From an uncultured Victivallis sp. (GTDB lineage: Bacteria; Verrucomicrobiota; Lentisphaeria; Victivallales; Victivallaceae): 64,000 nucleotides of DNA. The notes beneath the pieces are model-generated. The model had not been told where the DNA came from and searched no databases. It saw only the letters and a program-made list of their open reading frames with translations. Shown piece by piece: positions 1 to 9,593 of the stretch (position 1 is its first letter; each line of letters opens with the position of its first letter). The translations under genes and the position numbers were made by a program. The DNA lies in assembly GCF_944391105.1 (NCBI RefSeq), contig NZ_CALXSK010000008.1, positions 28,255 through 92,254 of the forward strand, in the 5' to 3' direction.

Positions 1-1614
1 GTGACGATCGATCTCTATTGCAGCCGGGTTGTGTCGGATCAGGAGATTCCGGAGATCTATCATCCGGTCTCCTCCTGGTGCTACAAGAACGCGGTCTACA
101 TCGTCGATTCCGCCCGGAAGAACTTCCTCGCGTTTGCGAAGAATTTGCTTACGCACAAAAATCCCTATACCGGATTGAGCTATGCCGAAGATCCGGCGTT
201 CTGCTTCATCAGCGTCATCAATGAGAACCGTTTTGCCGAATGGGATCCGAAGAATGCCGGTGCGCTCGGCTGGAAGTGGGAGGCTCTCTACGTCGACTGG
301 TGCCGGAAGAAAGGCATCTCGAAAGAGCGGCAGGCCGATGGCGGATTGCGGCTGCGCTTCATCCAGGATTTCCAGAAGCAGTATTTCGGCGAGATCCGCG
401 CCGCGCTGCGTGACATGGGAGTCAAAGTACCGCTGACCGATCAGAATAACGGTGTGGAACCGATATTGTCGCTGACCCGTCGCAATTATGATTACACGGA
501 CATGCACTTTTACATGGGGCATCCTCATTTTCCGAACAACAACTGGCGGCTGCCGTCGACCTGTGAGCAGAAGAGTTTCGTGGAGCTGTTTCCCGGCGGA
601 GCAACCGGCGAGATTTTCCCGCAGCGGATTTACGGCCGTCCCTATACGGTGACGGAACTGAAGTGGTGCAAACCGCTCAAGGCGCGCGGCGAGGGCGGCG
701 CGATCATGGGCGGAATCGCGGGTCTGCAGGATTACGACGCGCTCTACACGTTCCAGTGGGCGTGGGGCGGAAAGGATTACATGAAAGAGGCCTTGGGCGG
801 TTTCTTCTGTCTCTACGGAGATCCGATCACCTATCTCTCGGACCGGATGATCCATCTGCTCTTCATGCGCGGCGATGTGTCGCCCTCGGAACTGAAAACG
901 ACTCTGGTGATGCCGAATGACGCGGCGAAACTCGACCCGGAAGCGGATCAGCTGCCGGGTCTCGGCGGCGAGATCGGTCTCGTCACGCAGATCGGCAACT
1001 CGACTTCCGGCGCGGGAAGCGACTTCTCCTGGCGGTTCGGCTCGGACGCTTCCGAGGCGACAATGCTGAAAAAATTCAAAAATTCCGGGCTCGGGCGCGG
1101 TCTCCTTGACCGTGAGAATCGCCATTACGTCAGTTCGACCGGAGAGGTTGAACTTGACGGCCGGACCAACACTTACAAAGTCGTTTCCCCGCGCAGCGAG
1201 GCGATGGTTTTCGTCAACGGGGGGAAACTCGACGGCGGCGTGATGAGTGTCGAAAACCGGACGCCTTACACTACGTTCTTCGCCTCGGCGATGGACGGAA
1301 AAAATCTGCGGGAGTCGGGGCGGATTCTGTTTCTGCACCTCAACAATGCGGGACACCATAATATGACGTTCACCGATGAGACGATGACGCAGATGAACTC
1401 CTACGGCAATCTTCCCCATCTGGTGCACCACGCGACCGGCAGTGTCACACTGCGGCTCGGCGGCGACGGAACTCCGAAAGTCTATGCGCTCAATCTGAAA
1501 GGCGAACGGATCGGGGAGGTCAAATCGGAATTCGCCGACGGCGCATTGCGTTTCACGGCCGACACCGCCGGCATCAACGGCGAAGCGGTTCTCGCTTACG
1601 AAATCGCACGGTGA
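1..1614 (+). CDS. Clan-A glycoside hydrolase (GH5-like), 5' end outside window
   Basis: This is the C-terminal 537 residues of a TIM-barrel glycoside hydrolase; the reading frame runs off the left edge, so no start is assigned. It aligns through its whole length with the 929-residue protein at 2980-5769, and residue 1 here corresponds to about residue 385 there, so roughly 380 residues are missing upstream. The sheet ending in ISVINEN gives a likely acid/base Glu near residue 75, and VTEL gives a likely nucleophile near Glu219, in the order expected for clan GH-A retaining enzymes. A beta-sandwich-like C-terminal part follows the barrel. Substrate is unknown; the neighbouring acetyl esterase suggests an acetylated plant polysaccharide (inference). 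The stop codon lies just upstream of the esterase gene, so the two are probably co-transcribed. Confidence 0.8.
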   Translation: MTIDLYCSRVVSDQEIPEIYHPVSSWCYKNAVYIVDSARKNFLAFAKNLLTHKNPYTGLSYAEDPAFCFISVINENRFAEWDPKNAGALGWKWEALYVDWCRKKGISKERQADGGLRLRFIQDFQKQYFGEIRAALRDMGVKVPLTDQNNGVEPILSLTRRNYDYTDMHFYMGHPHFPNNNWRLPSTCEQKSFVELFPGGATGEIFPQRIYGRPYTVTELKWCKPLKARGEGGAIMGGIAGLQDYDALYTFQWAWGGKDYMKEALGGFFCLYGDPITYLSDRMIHLLFMRGDVSPSELKTTLVMPNDAAKLDPEADQLPGLGGEIGLVTQIGNSTSGAGSDFSWRFGSDASEATMLKKFKNSGLGRGLLDRENRHYVSSTGEVELDGRTNTYKVVSPRSEAMVFVNGGKLDGGVMSVENRTPYTTFFASAMDGKNLRESGRILFLHLNNAGHHNMTFTDETMTQMNSYGNLPHLVHHATGSVTLRLGGDGTPKVYALNLKGERIGEVKSEFADGALRFTADTAGINGEAVLAYEIAR

Positions 1615-1643
1615 AAGGGCGAATCGTGATTGGGGAACGGCGG

Positions 1644-2921
1644 ATGTTGCTGCGGTCGGCGGCGGCGCTGCTCTGCGCCTGGATCGCCGCGGCGCCGACG
1701 GGCGCGGCGGCGGAACTCGCGGTCGACCCGCTTCCCGCATCGGGAGTCTGCCGGGCGGGGGAGGAGGCGCAGTTCATCGTCCGCTATGAGGCGGGAACGG
1801 GTCCGCGGACGATCCGCTGTTCGATCATTGGAGGCGCGGCCCCGGCTGTCGTGAACCGCGAGGTTTCCGCCGCTTCGGGAAAGTTTGCACTGACGCATCG
1901 GCTGGAAGTCCCCGGCGGTATCGTCTGCGTGGCCGAGTCGGAGAAGTCGGGCAAAGCCGCCGGCGGTGTGCTGTTTTCTCCGGAGAAGATCCGCCCGGCC
2001 GATCCCGTACCGGATGATTTCGACCGGTTCTGGGCGGAGAATCTGGCCGCGCTCGATCAGGTCAATCCCGCGGCTGTCCGGAGAGAGCCCACGGCCCATC
2101 AGCCGCAGGGTGTCCGGGTGTGGGATGTGGAGATCCCCTGTGTCGGGAACGCCCCTGTGCGCGGTCATCTGGCGATTCCGGAGGGCGCCCGTCCGGGGTC
2201 GCTGCCGGTTGAGGTTTCGTTTCATGGCGCGGGCGTGGTGAGCGCGCGGATGCCGTGGGAGGCGAAGCGGCTGAACCGGATTCTCTTCGACGTGAATGCG
2301 CACGGGATTCCGAACGGCCGGGACGCGGAGTTCTACCGGGAGTACGGCAGGAAACAGCTTCACGGCTATCAGCACTGGTTTGTGAACGACCGGGATCGGA
2401 TCTATTTCAAGAATATGGTCCTCCGGGCGTGCCAGGCACTTCGCTTTGTCCGGACGCTGCCGGAGTGGGATGGCAGGAATCTGATCGTTTCAGGCGGGAG
2501 TCAGGGCGGATTTCAGGCGCTGGCGGCGGCGGGGTTGGATCCCCGGGTGAGCTGCGTGGTCGCCTATGTCCCGGCGGTCTGCGATGTCAACGGATTCCGG
2601 AACGGGCGTGCGCCCTCGTGGCCGCGATTTCAGGAGGCGGGGGAGTACGATCCCGTGCGCGGCGGGCGTGCGGCGCGTTATGTCGACACTGCCAATTTCG
2701 CATCGCGCATCCGGAATGCGGCATGTTTCGTTTCCGCGGGCGGGAGGGACCTTACATCTCCTGCCGTGAGTGTCTATGCCGCATTCAATGTGATTCCCTC
2801 GGAGAACAAGACGATTGTTCTCCGCCCCGAGGGCGGGCACGAAATCCCCGGTGACCTCAAGGCCGAGGGGGAACGATTCATCCGGAGTCGCCTGAAACCG
2901 GTCGGTACCGGCGGGAAATGA
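1644..2921 (+). CDS. Secreted acetyl xylan esterase / cephalosporin-C deacetylase family hydrolase
   Basis: An alpha/beta hydrolase of the AXE1 family, expected to remove acetyl groups from sugars such as xylan or xylo-oligosaccharides. The nucleophile elbow G-G-S-Q-G-G lies near residue 285 and is followed by the family-typical A-Y-V-P-A-V-C-D segment; an H-E pair near the C-terminus (GGHEIPG) supplies the probable catalytic His. The chosen ATG at 1644 gives a clean signal peptide ending around GAAA and has a purine-rich GGGGAA 6 bases upstream. A GTG at 1611 overlapping the stop of the preceding gene is in frame and is an alternative start, but it would put 11 charged residues ahead of the signal. 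It sits between two paralogous glycoside hydrolases. An N-terminal beta domain of about 110 residues precedes the hydrolase fold. Confidence 0.8.
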   Translation: MLLRSAAALLCAWIAAAPTGAAAELAVDPLPASGVCRAGEEAQFIVRYEAGTGPRTIRCSIIGGAAPAVVNREVSAASGKFALTHRLEVPGGIVCVAESEKSGKAAGGVLFSPEKIRPADPVPDDFDRFWAENLAALDQVNPAAVRREPTAHQPQGVRVWDVEIPCVGNAPVRGHLAIPEGARPGSLPVEVSFHGAGVVSARMPWEAKRLNRILFDVNAHGIPNGRDAEFYREYGRKQLHGYQHWFVNDRDRIYFKNMVLRACQALRFVRTLPEWDGRNLIVSGGSQGGFQALAAAGLDPRVSCVVAYVPAVCDVNGFRNGRAPSWPRFQEAGEYDPVRGGRAARYVDTANFASRIRNAACFVSAGGRDLTSPAVSVYAAFNVIPSENKTIVLRPEGGHEIPGDLKAEGERFIRSRLKPVGTGGK

Positions 2922-2979
2922 CCTCGGCGCCGGGAATCCTTTTTTTTGAACACAAATTGATCGACAGGAGGAGATCGAC

Positions 2980-5769
2980 ATGAAATTCTGGTTGTTTGCC
3001 GCGCTGTTCGCGGTTGCCGTTTCGCCGCTGGCGGCGGAGGAACTCAAGTCCGCCGGAGCGGACAAAAATGCGAAATCGACCGGAACCCCCGCCGGGGAGT
3101 CCCGGGTCTCGGAACCGATCCCGCTCGATCAGGTTGCGAACATGGGATTCGCCGACGACGCTCCGGACGACGGGAAAGGCGGCTGGAACGATCAGGGATC
3201 CGAAAACGATCTGCGGAGTTTTACGCCGGGAAAACTCACGCTGCGTGGAATCCGGTTCGATGTGCCCGATCCTGCGAAAAACGGCGGGAAAGGGTGTCTG
3301 GTGCTTTCCCTGGAGCGGACTCCGAAACAGAAGAACGCCGTCGTCCGGCTCGAACGGCCGCGCCGGATGAACTACCTGGCATTGCTGCACGCGACCGCAT
3401 GGACGCCGCTGGCGGGGACGCCGATCGGTTCGGTCGTGTTCCGCTATGAGGACGGCAGCCGCTCCGAGGTGGTGATCCGCGCCGATGAGCACGTCGGCAA
3501 CTGGTGGTCGCCCGATACGCTGCCGAACGGACGGGTCGCCTGGCGCGGTTTCAACAAATACTCGGATGTGGGGCTCTATCTCTCGGAGATTCCGGTCGAG
3601 GCGAAGCCGGTAACGGAGATCGAATTCATCTGCCACCCCCGCGAATTGACGCAGAAACCGCACCAGTGGATGATCGTCGGAATCAGCTCGACCGACCTCC
3701 CGATTCCCCGCGAGGAGAGAAAATCATACCGGATCGTCGAATCCGCAGATTGGAAACCGTTCCGCTACAACCCGGCGGAGATCGAAAAGGGCTCCCCGAT
3801 GGATTTCTCATGGCTGCTCGACGCCCCCGCCGGAAAGCACGGCAGGATCGTCGTCCGCAACGGCCATTTTGAATTCGAGAACCAGCCGGGGAAACCGCTG
3901 CGCTTCTACGGCGTCAACCTGTCGGAGACCTCGAACTTCCCCGAGAAGAAGAACGCCGCGAAAGTCGCCGACGCGATCGCGCGCTCCGGCTACAACTGCG
4001 TGCGCATCCACCATCATGACAACCATCTCGCCGCGACGTCTCCCGAGGACCGTACTGAACTGAATCCGGAGATGATCGACCGGCTCGACTATCTGGTCAG
4101 GGAGTTGAAAGAGCGCGGGATCTATATCACGCTCGACCTCTTCGTGAGCCGCCAGCTTCCGATGAAATACATGATCGGCAAAGATGTCAAGGATTACGTT
4201 TACAGTCTGGGCGATTACAAGCGCGCCGTGTTCATCTCCGACGTCGGCATGGAGAATCTGCTGAAATTCTCCCGCAACTGGCTCAATCACGTCAATCCCT
4301 ACACCGGCGTCGCGTGGAAAGAGGAGCCCGCACTCGCTTTCATCAGCCTCGTGAACGAGGATCCGCTCACCGGCTGGAACAACATGCCGCCGGAAATCCA
4401 GGCGCTTTACAATCAGAAACTCGAGGAGTTTCTCGCTGCGCGCAACGCCGCTTCCGCGACCGGGAAAGAGCGCGAGGCGCTCACGAAAGAGTTCATGGTC
4501 GCCACCCATCAGAAAGGTTTCCGGAAGATCGAATCGTTCCTGCGCGACCTCGGCCTGCGCTGTCCGATCACGGACCAGAACTGCGGCAACACTCCGCTGC
4601 TTCAGAACAGCCGGGTGCTTTACGACTATGTGGACAACCATTTCTACGCCTCGCATCCGTGGTCGCTGCGGGAGGCGTGGCGGCTGCCGAGCGTCGTGAC
4701 CGGGCCGAGCAATCTCGGCATCCACGGCGGAGCGGATTTCACGCCGGGACTCGCGAACCGCGTCTACGGCAAACCCTACACCATCACGGAGTTCTCGTTC
4801 TGCAAACCGAACTCGTTCCGGGCGGAGAACGGGCCGTTCATCGGCGCCTACGCGGCACTGCAGGGATGGGACGGACTCTTCCGCTTCCAGTGGGCGTGGG
4901 CGGACAAGGTCTCGATCGTGGAGAGCACGGGCGGTTATTTCGATATCGCGAGCGATCCGATCGCGTTGTTGTCGGACAAGATCGCCATGCTGCTTTTTGT
5001 GCGAGGCGACGTTGCGACTTCGGACGTGACGCTGACCATGATTCAGAACGACGACTTCAATGTGACCACCGCCAACCTGCCGCCGGAGATCGCGCAGAAG
5101 ATCGGGTTCGTCGCCCGGACCGGCATGGTGCTGGAATCGAAAGGGAAATGCAAACTTCCGGCGAAGAACAGTTTCGCCTACCGCTGTGAAGAAGCCGGGG
5201 ACACGGCGGCCATGCTCGAGAAGATCCGGAAAAACGTCGATCTCGGCGCCGGGAAGATCGATCTCAAACGCAAATCCTACGTCAGCACGACCGGAGAGGT
5301 GGCGCTTGATACCGACCGCGCCGCGCTGACCGTCGTGACGCCGCGCAGCGAAACACTGGTCCGTTCTTTCCCCGGCGAGGCGCAGGGGAAAGTGCTCGAG
5401 GTACGGATCCCGGAAAAATCCGCGACGGTCTGCGCCTCCGGAATGGACGGGAAACCGCTGCGCGATTCCAGTCGGATTCTCTTCTTCCATCTGACCGACG
5501 CGACCGAGTCCGGGATTCAGTTCGCGAACGAGGGGTGCACGATTCTGGAGTGCTGGGGCAGACTTCCGCATCTCGCCCGCCGCGGCGTCGCCGAGGTGAC
5601 TCTGCGTCTCGCTCCGGCGGGAAATGCTCCGCGGGTGTTCGCGCTGGATATGTTCGGGCGGCGGATCGAAGAGGTGAAATCCGCCTGGACTCCGGACGGC
5701 ACACTCCGGTTCGAGGCGGCGGTGACCGGCGGCAAGTCGCCGCGTTTCCTCTACGAAATTCTCCGCTGA
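2980..5769 (+). CDS. Secreted multidomain clan-A glycoside hydrolase (GH5-like)
   Basis: A 929-residue exported enzyme. A signal peptide (ends near SPLAAEE) is followed by a beta-rich region of about 220 residues that could bind carbohydrate, then a TIM barrel starting near residue 260 with the strand RFYGVNLSE. Likely acid/base is Glu460 in LVNED and likely nucleophile Glu604 in ITEFSF, as in clan GH-A; aromatic residues around F-Q-W-A-W probably line the substrate cleft. The last 200 residues form a beta-sandwich-like tail. A GGAGGA ribosome site lies 8 bases before the ATG. The protein is a full-length paralogue of the partial gene at the left edge. Substrate cannot be read from the sequence; GH5-like is a fold-level call and another clan-A family is possible. 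Confidence 0.8.
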   Translation: MKFWLFAALFAVAVSPLAAEELKSAGADKNAKSTGTPAGESRVSEPIPLDQVANMGFADDAPDDGKGGWNDQGSENDLRSFTPGKLTLRGIRFDVPDPAKNGGKGCLVLSLERTPKQKNAVVRLERPRRMNYLALLHATAWTPLAGTPIGSVVFRYEDGSRSEVVIRADEHVGNWWSPDTLPNGRVAWRGFNKYSDVGLYLSEIPVEAKPVTEIEFICHPRELTQKPHQWMIVGISSTDLPIPREERKSYRIVESADWKPFRYNPAEIEKGSPMDFSWLLDAPAGKHGRIVVRNGHFEFENQPGKPLRFYGVNLSETSNFPEKKNAAKVADAIARSGYNCVRIHHHDNHLAATSPEDRTELNPEMIDRLDYLVRELKERGIYITLDLFVSRQLPMKYMIGKDVKDYVYSLGDYKRAVFISDVGMENLLKFSRNWLNHVNPYTGVAWKEEPALAFISLVNEDPLTGWNNMPPEIQALYNQKLEEFLAARNAASATGKEREALTKEFMVATHQKGFRKIESFLRDLGLRCPITDQNCGNTPLLQNSRVLYDYVDNHFYASHPWSLREAWRLPSVVTGPSNLGIHGGADFTPGLANRVYGKPYTITEFSFCKPNSFRAENGPFIGAYAALQGWDGLFRFQWAWADKVSIVESTGGYFDIASDPIALLSDKIAMLLFVRGDVATSDVTLTMIQNDDFNVTTANLPPEIAQKIGFVARTGMVLESKGKCKLPAKNSFAYRCEEAGDTAAMLEKIRKNVDLGAGKIDLKRKSYVSTTGEVALDTDRAALTVVTPRSETLVRSFPGEAQGKVLEVRIPEKSATVCASGMDGKPLRDSSRILFFHLTDATESGIQFANEGCTILECWGRLPHLARRGVAEVTLRLAPAGNAPRVFALDMFGRRIEEVKSAWTPDGTLRFEAAVTGGKSPRFLYEILR

Positions 5770-5875
5770 CCGGTTTGTCCGGGGAGTGCCTGTTGCGAAT
5801 TCCCCGGACGTGCATTTGGAAAATCCCTTTCCGCGTGCTATTGTATGATGGAATCAATCGTGTGCGGAGAGTGGG

Positions 5876-7246
5876 ATGATGCAGGAACTCAATACCCGGC
5901 TGCTGACCCTGGGCGGAGCCGGAATGCGCGGCAAGATCGGCTCCGGCCTGACCCCCGGAGCGGCAAGCGATTTCGCCGCTGCGTTCGCTTCGTTCACCGG
6001 GGCGGGGAAAGTTCTGGTCGGCAGTGATCCCCGCACCTCTTCCGGAATGCTCAAATGCGCGGTGACGGCGGCGCTCGCCGGGGGAGGCTGCGAGGTGATC
6101 GACGGCGGCGTTCTGACCGCCGGGCTCATGCACTTTCTGATTCCCGCCGGCGGCTACGCGGGGGGAATTCTCATCACCGGCGGCCACCAGGCGGCCGGAT
6201 GGAACGCGCTGATTCCGCTCGCGTCCGACGGGTCGTACTTCGATCCGTTGCGACAGCGGGAACTTTTCGATCTCTATCTCGGGAGGCGTTTCGCGCCGGT
6301 GCGGGCGTCGGAGGTCAAGGCGGTTCAACAGCCGGCTCCGGAGGAGTTGGAGGCGTACTGGACGTTTCTGGAGCGGAACATCGATGTCGAGGCGGTCCGG
6401 AAAGCGAATCTCACGCTGCTCGGAGATTTCTGCAACGGTTCCGGGGCGCGATTCGCGAAGCGGTTTGCATCGCTGCTCGGAGTGCGTCTCATCGGGTTGA
6501 ACGATGTCCCCTGCGGGACGATTCCGCGCGATCCGGAGCCGAGACCGCGCACGGCTTCCCCGATCCGGTCGATCGTCGAACCGCTCGGTGCAGCGGTCGG
6601 ACTGGTCTTCAACAGTGATCTTTCGCGGATGGGGATCGTGACCGATTCGGGCGAACCGTTGAGCGAGGAACTGACCTATCCTCTCGCGGCGGATTATCTG
6701 CTCGGGAAACTTCCGGCCGGAACGCCGATCGTGACGAATGTCTGCACGAGCCGTTCCGTCGACGATGTCGCAGCACGTCACGGGGCGACCCTCGAACGCG
6801 CCCGGGTCGGCCAGGCCGCGGTGATCGATCTCGCGCGCTCGACCGGGGCGGGACTGGCGGGAGAGGGGTCCGGAAGTTTCACGACAGCCCCGCTGCGCGG
6901 ATTCGACGGATTTCTGATGGCGGGGCTGATTCTGGAATCGATCGCGGTGCGCGGGGTTCCGCTCAGTGAACAGCTTGCGTCGCTGCCGCGCTATGAGATG
7001 GTCAAGCAGGCGATCCCGGTCAGTTCTCCGAATGCGTATTCGATGTTGCGGCGCATGATCCGGGAGTTCGGGGAGGAGGCGTCCGTCTCGGAACTCGACG
7101 GGCTTCGTTTCGACTGGCCGGATGGTTTTTTAAGTCTGCGCCTCTCTTCGACGGAGGCGGCTCTGCGTCTGATTTCGGAGTCGAAGTCCCGGGAGACGGC
7201 GCTTGAGCGGGCGTGGCGTGCGCGCCTCGCCTGGGAACGGTTGTGA
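5876..7246 (+). CDS. Phosphohexomutase-family protein lacking the catalytic serine
   Basis: The 456-residue protein has the four-domain layout of the alpha-D-phosphohexomutase family (phosphoglucomutase, phosphomannomutase, GlmM), which moves phosphate within hexose phosphates. The landmark loops are recognisable but altered. The phosphoserine loop, normally T-A-S-H-N-P, is T-G-G-H-Q-A at residues 101-106, so the phosphorylated Ser is Gly103. The metal loop D-x-D-x-D-R is N-S-D-L-S-R at 246-251. The sugar loop GEESGH is GEGSGS near 329, and the phosphate loop RPSGTE is RLSSTE near 424. By family knowledge it should not be an active mutase; a regulatory, binding or different catalytic role is inferred. 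The frame is intact and normally composed, so it is not simply a decayed gene. A GGAGAGTGGG ribosome site precedes two tandem ATGs. Confidence 0.75.
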   Translation: MMQELNTRLLTLGGAGMRGKIGSGLTPGAASDFAAAFASFTGAGKVLVGSDPRTSSGMLKCAVTAALAGGGCEVIDGGVLTAGLMHFLIPAGGYAGGILITGGHQAAGWNALIPLASDGSYFDPLRQRELFDLYLGRRFAPVRASEVKAVQQPAPEELEAYWTFLERNIDVEAVRKANLTLLGDFCNGSGARFAKRFASLLGVRLIGLNDVPCGTIPRDPEPRPRTASPIRSIVEPLGAAVGLVFNSDLSRMGIVTDSGEPLSEELTYPLAADYLLGKLPAGTPIVTNVCTSRSVDDVAARHGATLERARVGQAAVIDLARSTGAGLAGEGSGSFTTAPLRGFDGFLMAGLILESIAVRGVPLSEQLASLPRYEMVKQAIPVSSPNAYSMLRRMIREFGEEASVSELDGLRFDWPDGFLSLRLSSTEAALRLISESKSRETALERAWRARLAWERL

Positions 7247-7342
7247 CGGATTGTCCGCTCCGGAATGCGGACTTCACATATACGGGAATACGGTTGCCGG
7301 AAACGGAAAATCCGTTTCGGACCTGAAAGAAAGGAGTCAGCC

Positions 7343-8017
7343 ATGGGAGTCAATGATTCAGCCCGGCTTTTGATGAGACGTCTGATCAAGTTCGCTCTGG
7401 TCATCGCCGTTTTGTACGGTGCGGTATGGAGTTATTTCAACTGGGATTACATTCTGGAAAAGTTCGGTGCGAAATATGAGGTTTCGCGTTACGGCATCAT
7501 CTGGAATACGAATCTCTCCGCGGCCAAACGAACTGCCGCAAAGTACAACCGTGATATCATGATCGTCTACATTCGTTCCGGCGCGAAGCACGATCCGAGC
7601 GAGTATCTGATCAACCGGATCTTTCCGAGCACGCAGTTCCGCAGGGCGGCAGACACCTACATCCCGCTGCTGATCGACGCCAGCGGCGGAGCGGACGAGT
7701 CGGCGCGGATCAAGCAGAACCGGGACGAGATCGTCAAGGCCTACGATCTCTGGAACCGTCCCGGGCAGCTTCTGCTGCTCGATTCCAGTGGAAAGGAGCT
7801 GTCGCGCGTGCAGTATCAGGATCAACCGGTTTCGGAGCTGATTTCAGAACTTTCCGGCGGGAATTTCAAACCGCTTCCGGCGATTCCGCGCCCCGGCGTG
7901 AAGGACCCGTTCGCCGAGAGCGAGAAGAAGGCGCGCGAATTGACCGGGCCGACCGTGAAAAAAAGTGAGGAGTCGCCGAAGGTGGAAGAGAAATGGGGCT
8001 TCACCACCGGATTGTGA
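7343..8017 (+). CDS. Membrane-anchored thioredoxin-fold protein without CxxC
   Basis: A 224-residue protein with one N-terminal membrane segment (about residues 13-32, KFALVIAVLYGAVWSYF) and a soluble part facing the periplasm. The soluble part resembles the thioredoxin-like domain of the DUF255/thioredoxin_7 group: W-N-T-N-L-S-A-A-K at the start, a hydrophobic strand MIVYIR, then helix and a Pro-containing segment RPGQLLLLD. The position where a CxxC would sit reads S-G-A-K, so it cannot be a disulfide oxidoreductase. The C-terminal 40 residues are charged and low in complexity. The start at 7343 is chosen over an in-frame upstream codon because AAGGAG lies 7 bases before it and it gives a proper membrane anchor. 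It heads a three-gene run with two lipoproteins. Function unknown. Confidence 0.7.
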   Translation: MGVNDSARLLMRRLIKFALVIAVLYGAVWSYFNWDYILEKFGAKYEVSRYGIIWNTNLSAAKRTAAKYNRDIMIVYIRSGAKHDPSEYLINRIFPSTQFRRAADTYIPLLIDASGGADESARIKQNRDEIVKAYDLWNRPGQLLLLDSSGKELSRVQYQDQPVSELISELSGGNFKPLPAIPRPGVKDPFAESEKKARELTGPTVKKSEESPKVEEKWGFTTGL

Positions 8018-8030
8018 GAGGAAACTGCGG

Positions 8031-9593
8031 ATGATGAAGTGGATGAGAGAAATCGGCACCCTGGCGCTGCCGGGGATATTGCTGTTCGCAGCCGGATGCT
8101 CGTCGTTTGACCGGTTGCGGGATGCGGCCGAGCAGGGGGATGCCTCCGCTCAGTATGAACTGGCGATGCACTACCGGGCTGGCGATCCGGCTCTTTCGAT
8201 GGTCTGGCTGCGGCGCGCGGCGGAACAGGAACATCCCGACGCCATGATCGAACTCGGCCGACGCTACCTGGAAGGGAACGGCGTCGACCGGGATCGGGAC
8301 GCCGCCGTCAACTGGTGGCGCAAGGCCGCATTGGAAAAAAAGAATCTCAAGGCTGCGCAGCTGCTTGGAGAACTGCTGCTGCCGGATCCCCCGCCGGGCC
8401 GGGCCGAGCTGGCTGTCGCCGCTTACGGAGTGCTTCTGGCGGATCCCGCCTGCACTGAGCGCCGGGAGTTTGCCGAGCGGCTGCTGGCGGAAGGGGAAAA
8501 GCTGCGGCTGTCGTTGCTGCTGGCGGATCGGCGCGAGGAGCTTTCTGCGGTGGAAAAGCAGTTCACGAAAATCTTCCGGCAGTCGGAGGAGTGCTTCGAT
8601 TTGTCGGATCCGGCGGTTCTGGAGCTGATGGACAAATTGAGCGATGAAAGTTATCAGCTTCCTCCGTTTGCCGGCACTCCGCCCCGTCCGCCCGAAGCGG
8701 ACGGACTGCGTCCGGAGTACGCCGCGCTGCTTGCCGCCTGCGACCGGCTTGAAACGGACGATCTGCCGGAGCTGATGGCGGTGGCGCGGCAGTTGCCGGA
8801 TTTTCAGGAGTTTCTCTCGACGGTTCCGGAACTGATTGTGCCGATGTTCTTCGGGCGGCCGGTATTGTATGGCGGCGTTCCTGCGGGTCGTTCCTTTTAT
8901 GACTTTGCGCTGTTCGGGTCGCATATGACCGAGAGCCGCGAGTTCGATTCGTTTCAGCGGTCGTATCCGGTGCTGGTCTGCCGCACTTCGATCCAGGACG
9001 GGGAGGGGGAGTTTCTCTTCGGAATGCCGGGGCTCGAACCGGTTCCGGCAGATACGCCGGTCAAGTACGGCAGGAGCGAGCTTTTCGGTGTGCGGGTGCT
9101 GTTTCCGCCGTTCGGGGACTTCAAAGCGATCCGGGAAGCCGTCGAGAAAGAGTATGGGCGGCTCACTCCGGTCGAGCACACGTTTGAGCTGATTCGCGAC
9201 AGCCGTCCGTACCTTGTGCGGATCACGGTTCAGGCCTACGAACGCAAGGGCGGAAAGCTCCATCTGCTTCTGACCGATAACGTAAAGCCGATCAAGGTCG
9301 AACTGCTCGATCTGATTCCTGGCACTCTTGCTTACGAACACTGGGAGAAGTATATTGCCATGAACAGTCTCGACGGCATTTTCACCTGGAAACACCAGAA
9401 TGCCGAGCACTACCTTACGGCGGAAAACGCGTATGACCGGTTGAAGTTGAAAGAGTATGAGAAGAAAGCGTTTATCGAGCAGATCGAACAGGAATATTTC
9501 CCTGGACGGATGCTGGAGGTCGTGGATGTCCGGCGGGATGCCATTTTGACCGGCGCTGCCGCAAAAAGCGAAAGAAAGGGGCAGATGAAATGA
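8031..9593 (+). CDS. Lipoprotein with N-terminal Sel1-like repeats
   Basis: A 520-residue predicted lipoprotein: the N-terminal hydrophobic stretch ends in the lipobox L-F-A-A-G-C, so it should be lipid-anchored in an envelope membrane. Residues about 25-110 contain Sel1/TPR-like repeats (A-A-E-Q-G-D-A-S-A-Q-Y-E-L-A, then AAEQEHPDAMIELGRRY), which usually mediate protein contacts. The remaining 400 residues are a mixed alpha/beta domain that I do not recognise. The start 14 bases after the preceding stop is preceded by GAGAGGAAA. Its last four bases overlap the start of the next lipoprotein gene, so the two are translationally coupled and their products probably act together. Confidence 0.7.
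   Translation: MMKWMREIGTLALPGILLFAAGCSSFDRLRDAAEQGDASAQYELAMHYRAGDPALSMVWLRRAAEQEHPDAMIELGRRYLEGNGVDRDRDAAVNWWRKAALEKKNLKAAQLLGELLLPDPPPGRAELAVAAYGVLLADPACTERREFAERLLAEGEKLRLSLLLADRREELSAVEKQFTKIFRQSEECFDLSDPAVLELMDKLSDESYQLPPFAGTPPRPPEADGLRPEYAALLAACDRLETDDLPELMAVARQLPDFQEFLSTVPELIVPMFFGRPVLYGGVPAGRSFYDFALFGSHMTESREFDSFQRSYPVLVCRTSIQDGEGEFLFGMPGLEPVPADTPVKYGRSELFGVRVLFPPFGDFKAIREAVEKEYGRLTPVEHTFELIRDSRPYLVRITVQAYERKGGKLHLLLTDNVKPIKVELLDLIPGTLAYEHWEKYIAMNSLDGIFTWKHQNAEHYLTAENAYDRLKLKEYEKKAFIEQIEQEYFPGRMLEVVDVRRDAILTGAAAKSERKGQMK

Noticed and set aside
3808..5571. 587-codon minus-strand open frame opposite the large glycosidase
   Set aside because: Antisense shadow with low-complexity composition and no ribosome site; the plus-strand gene is clear.
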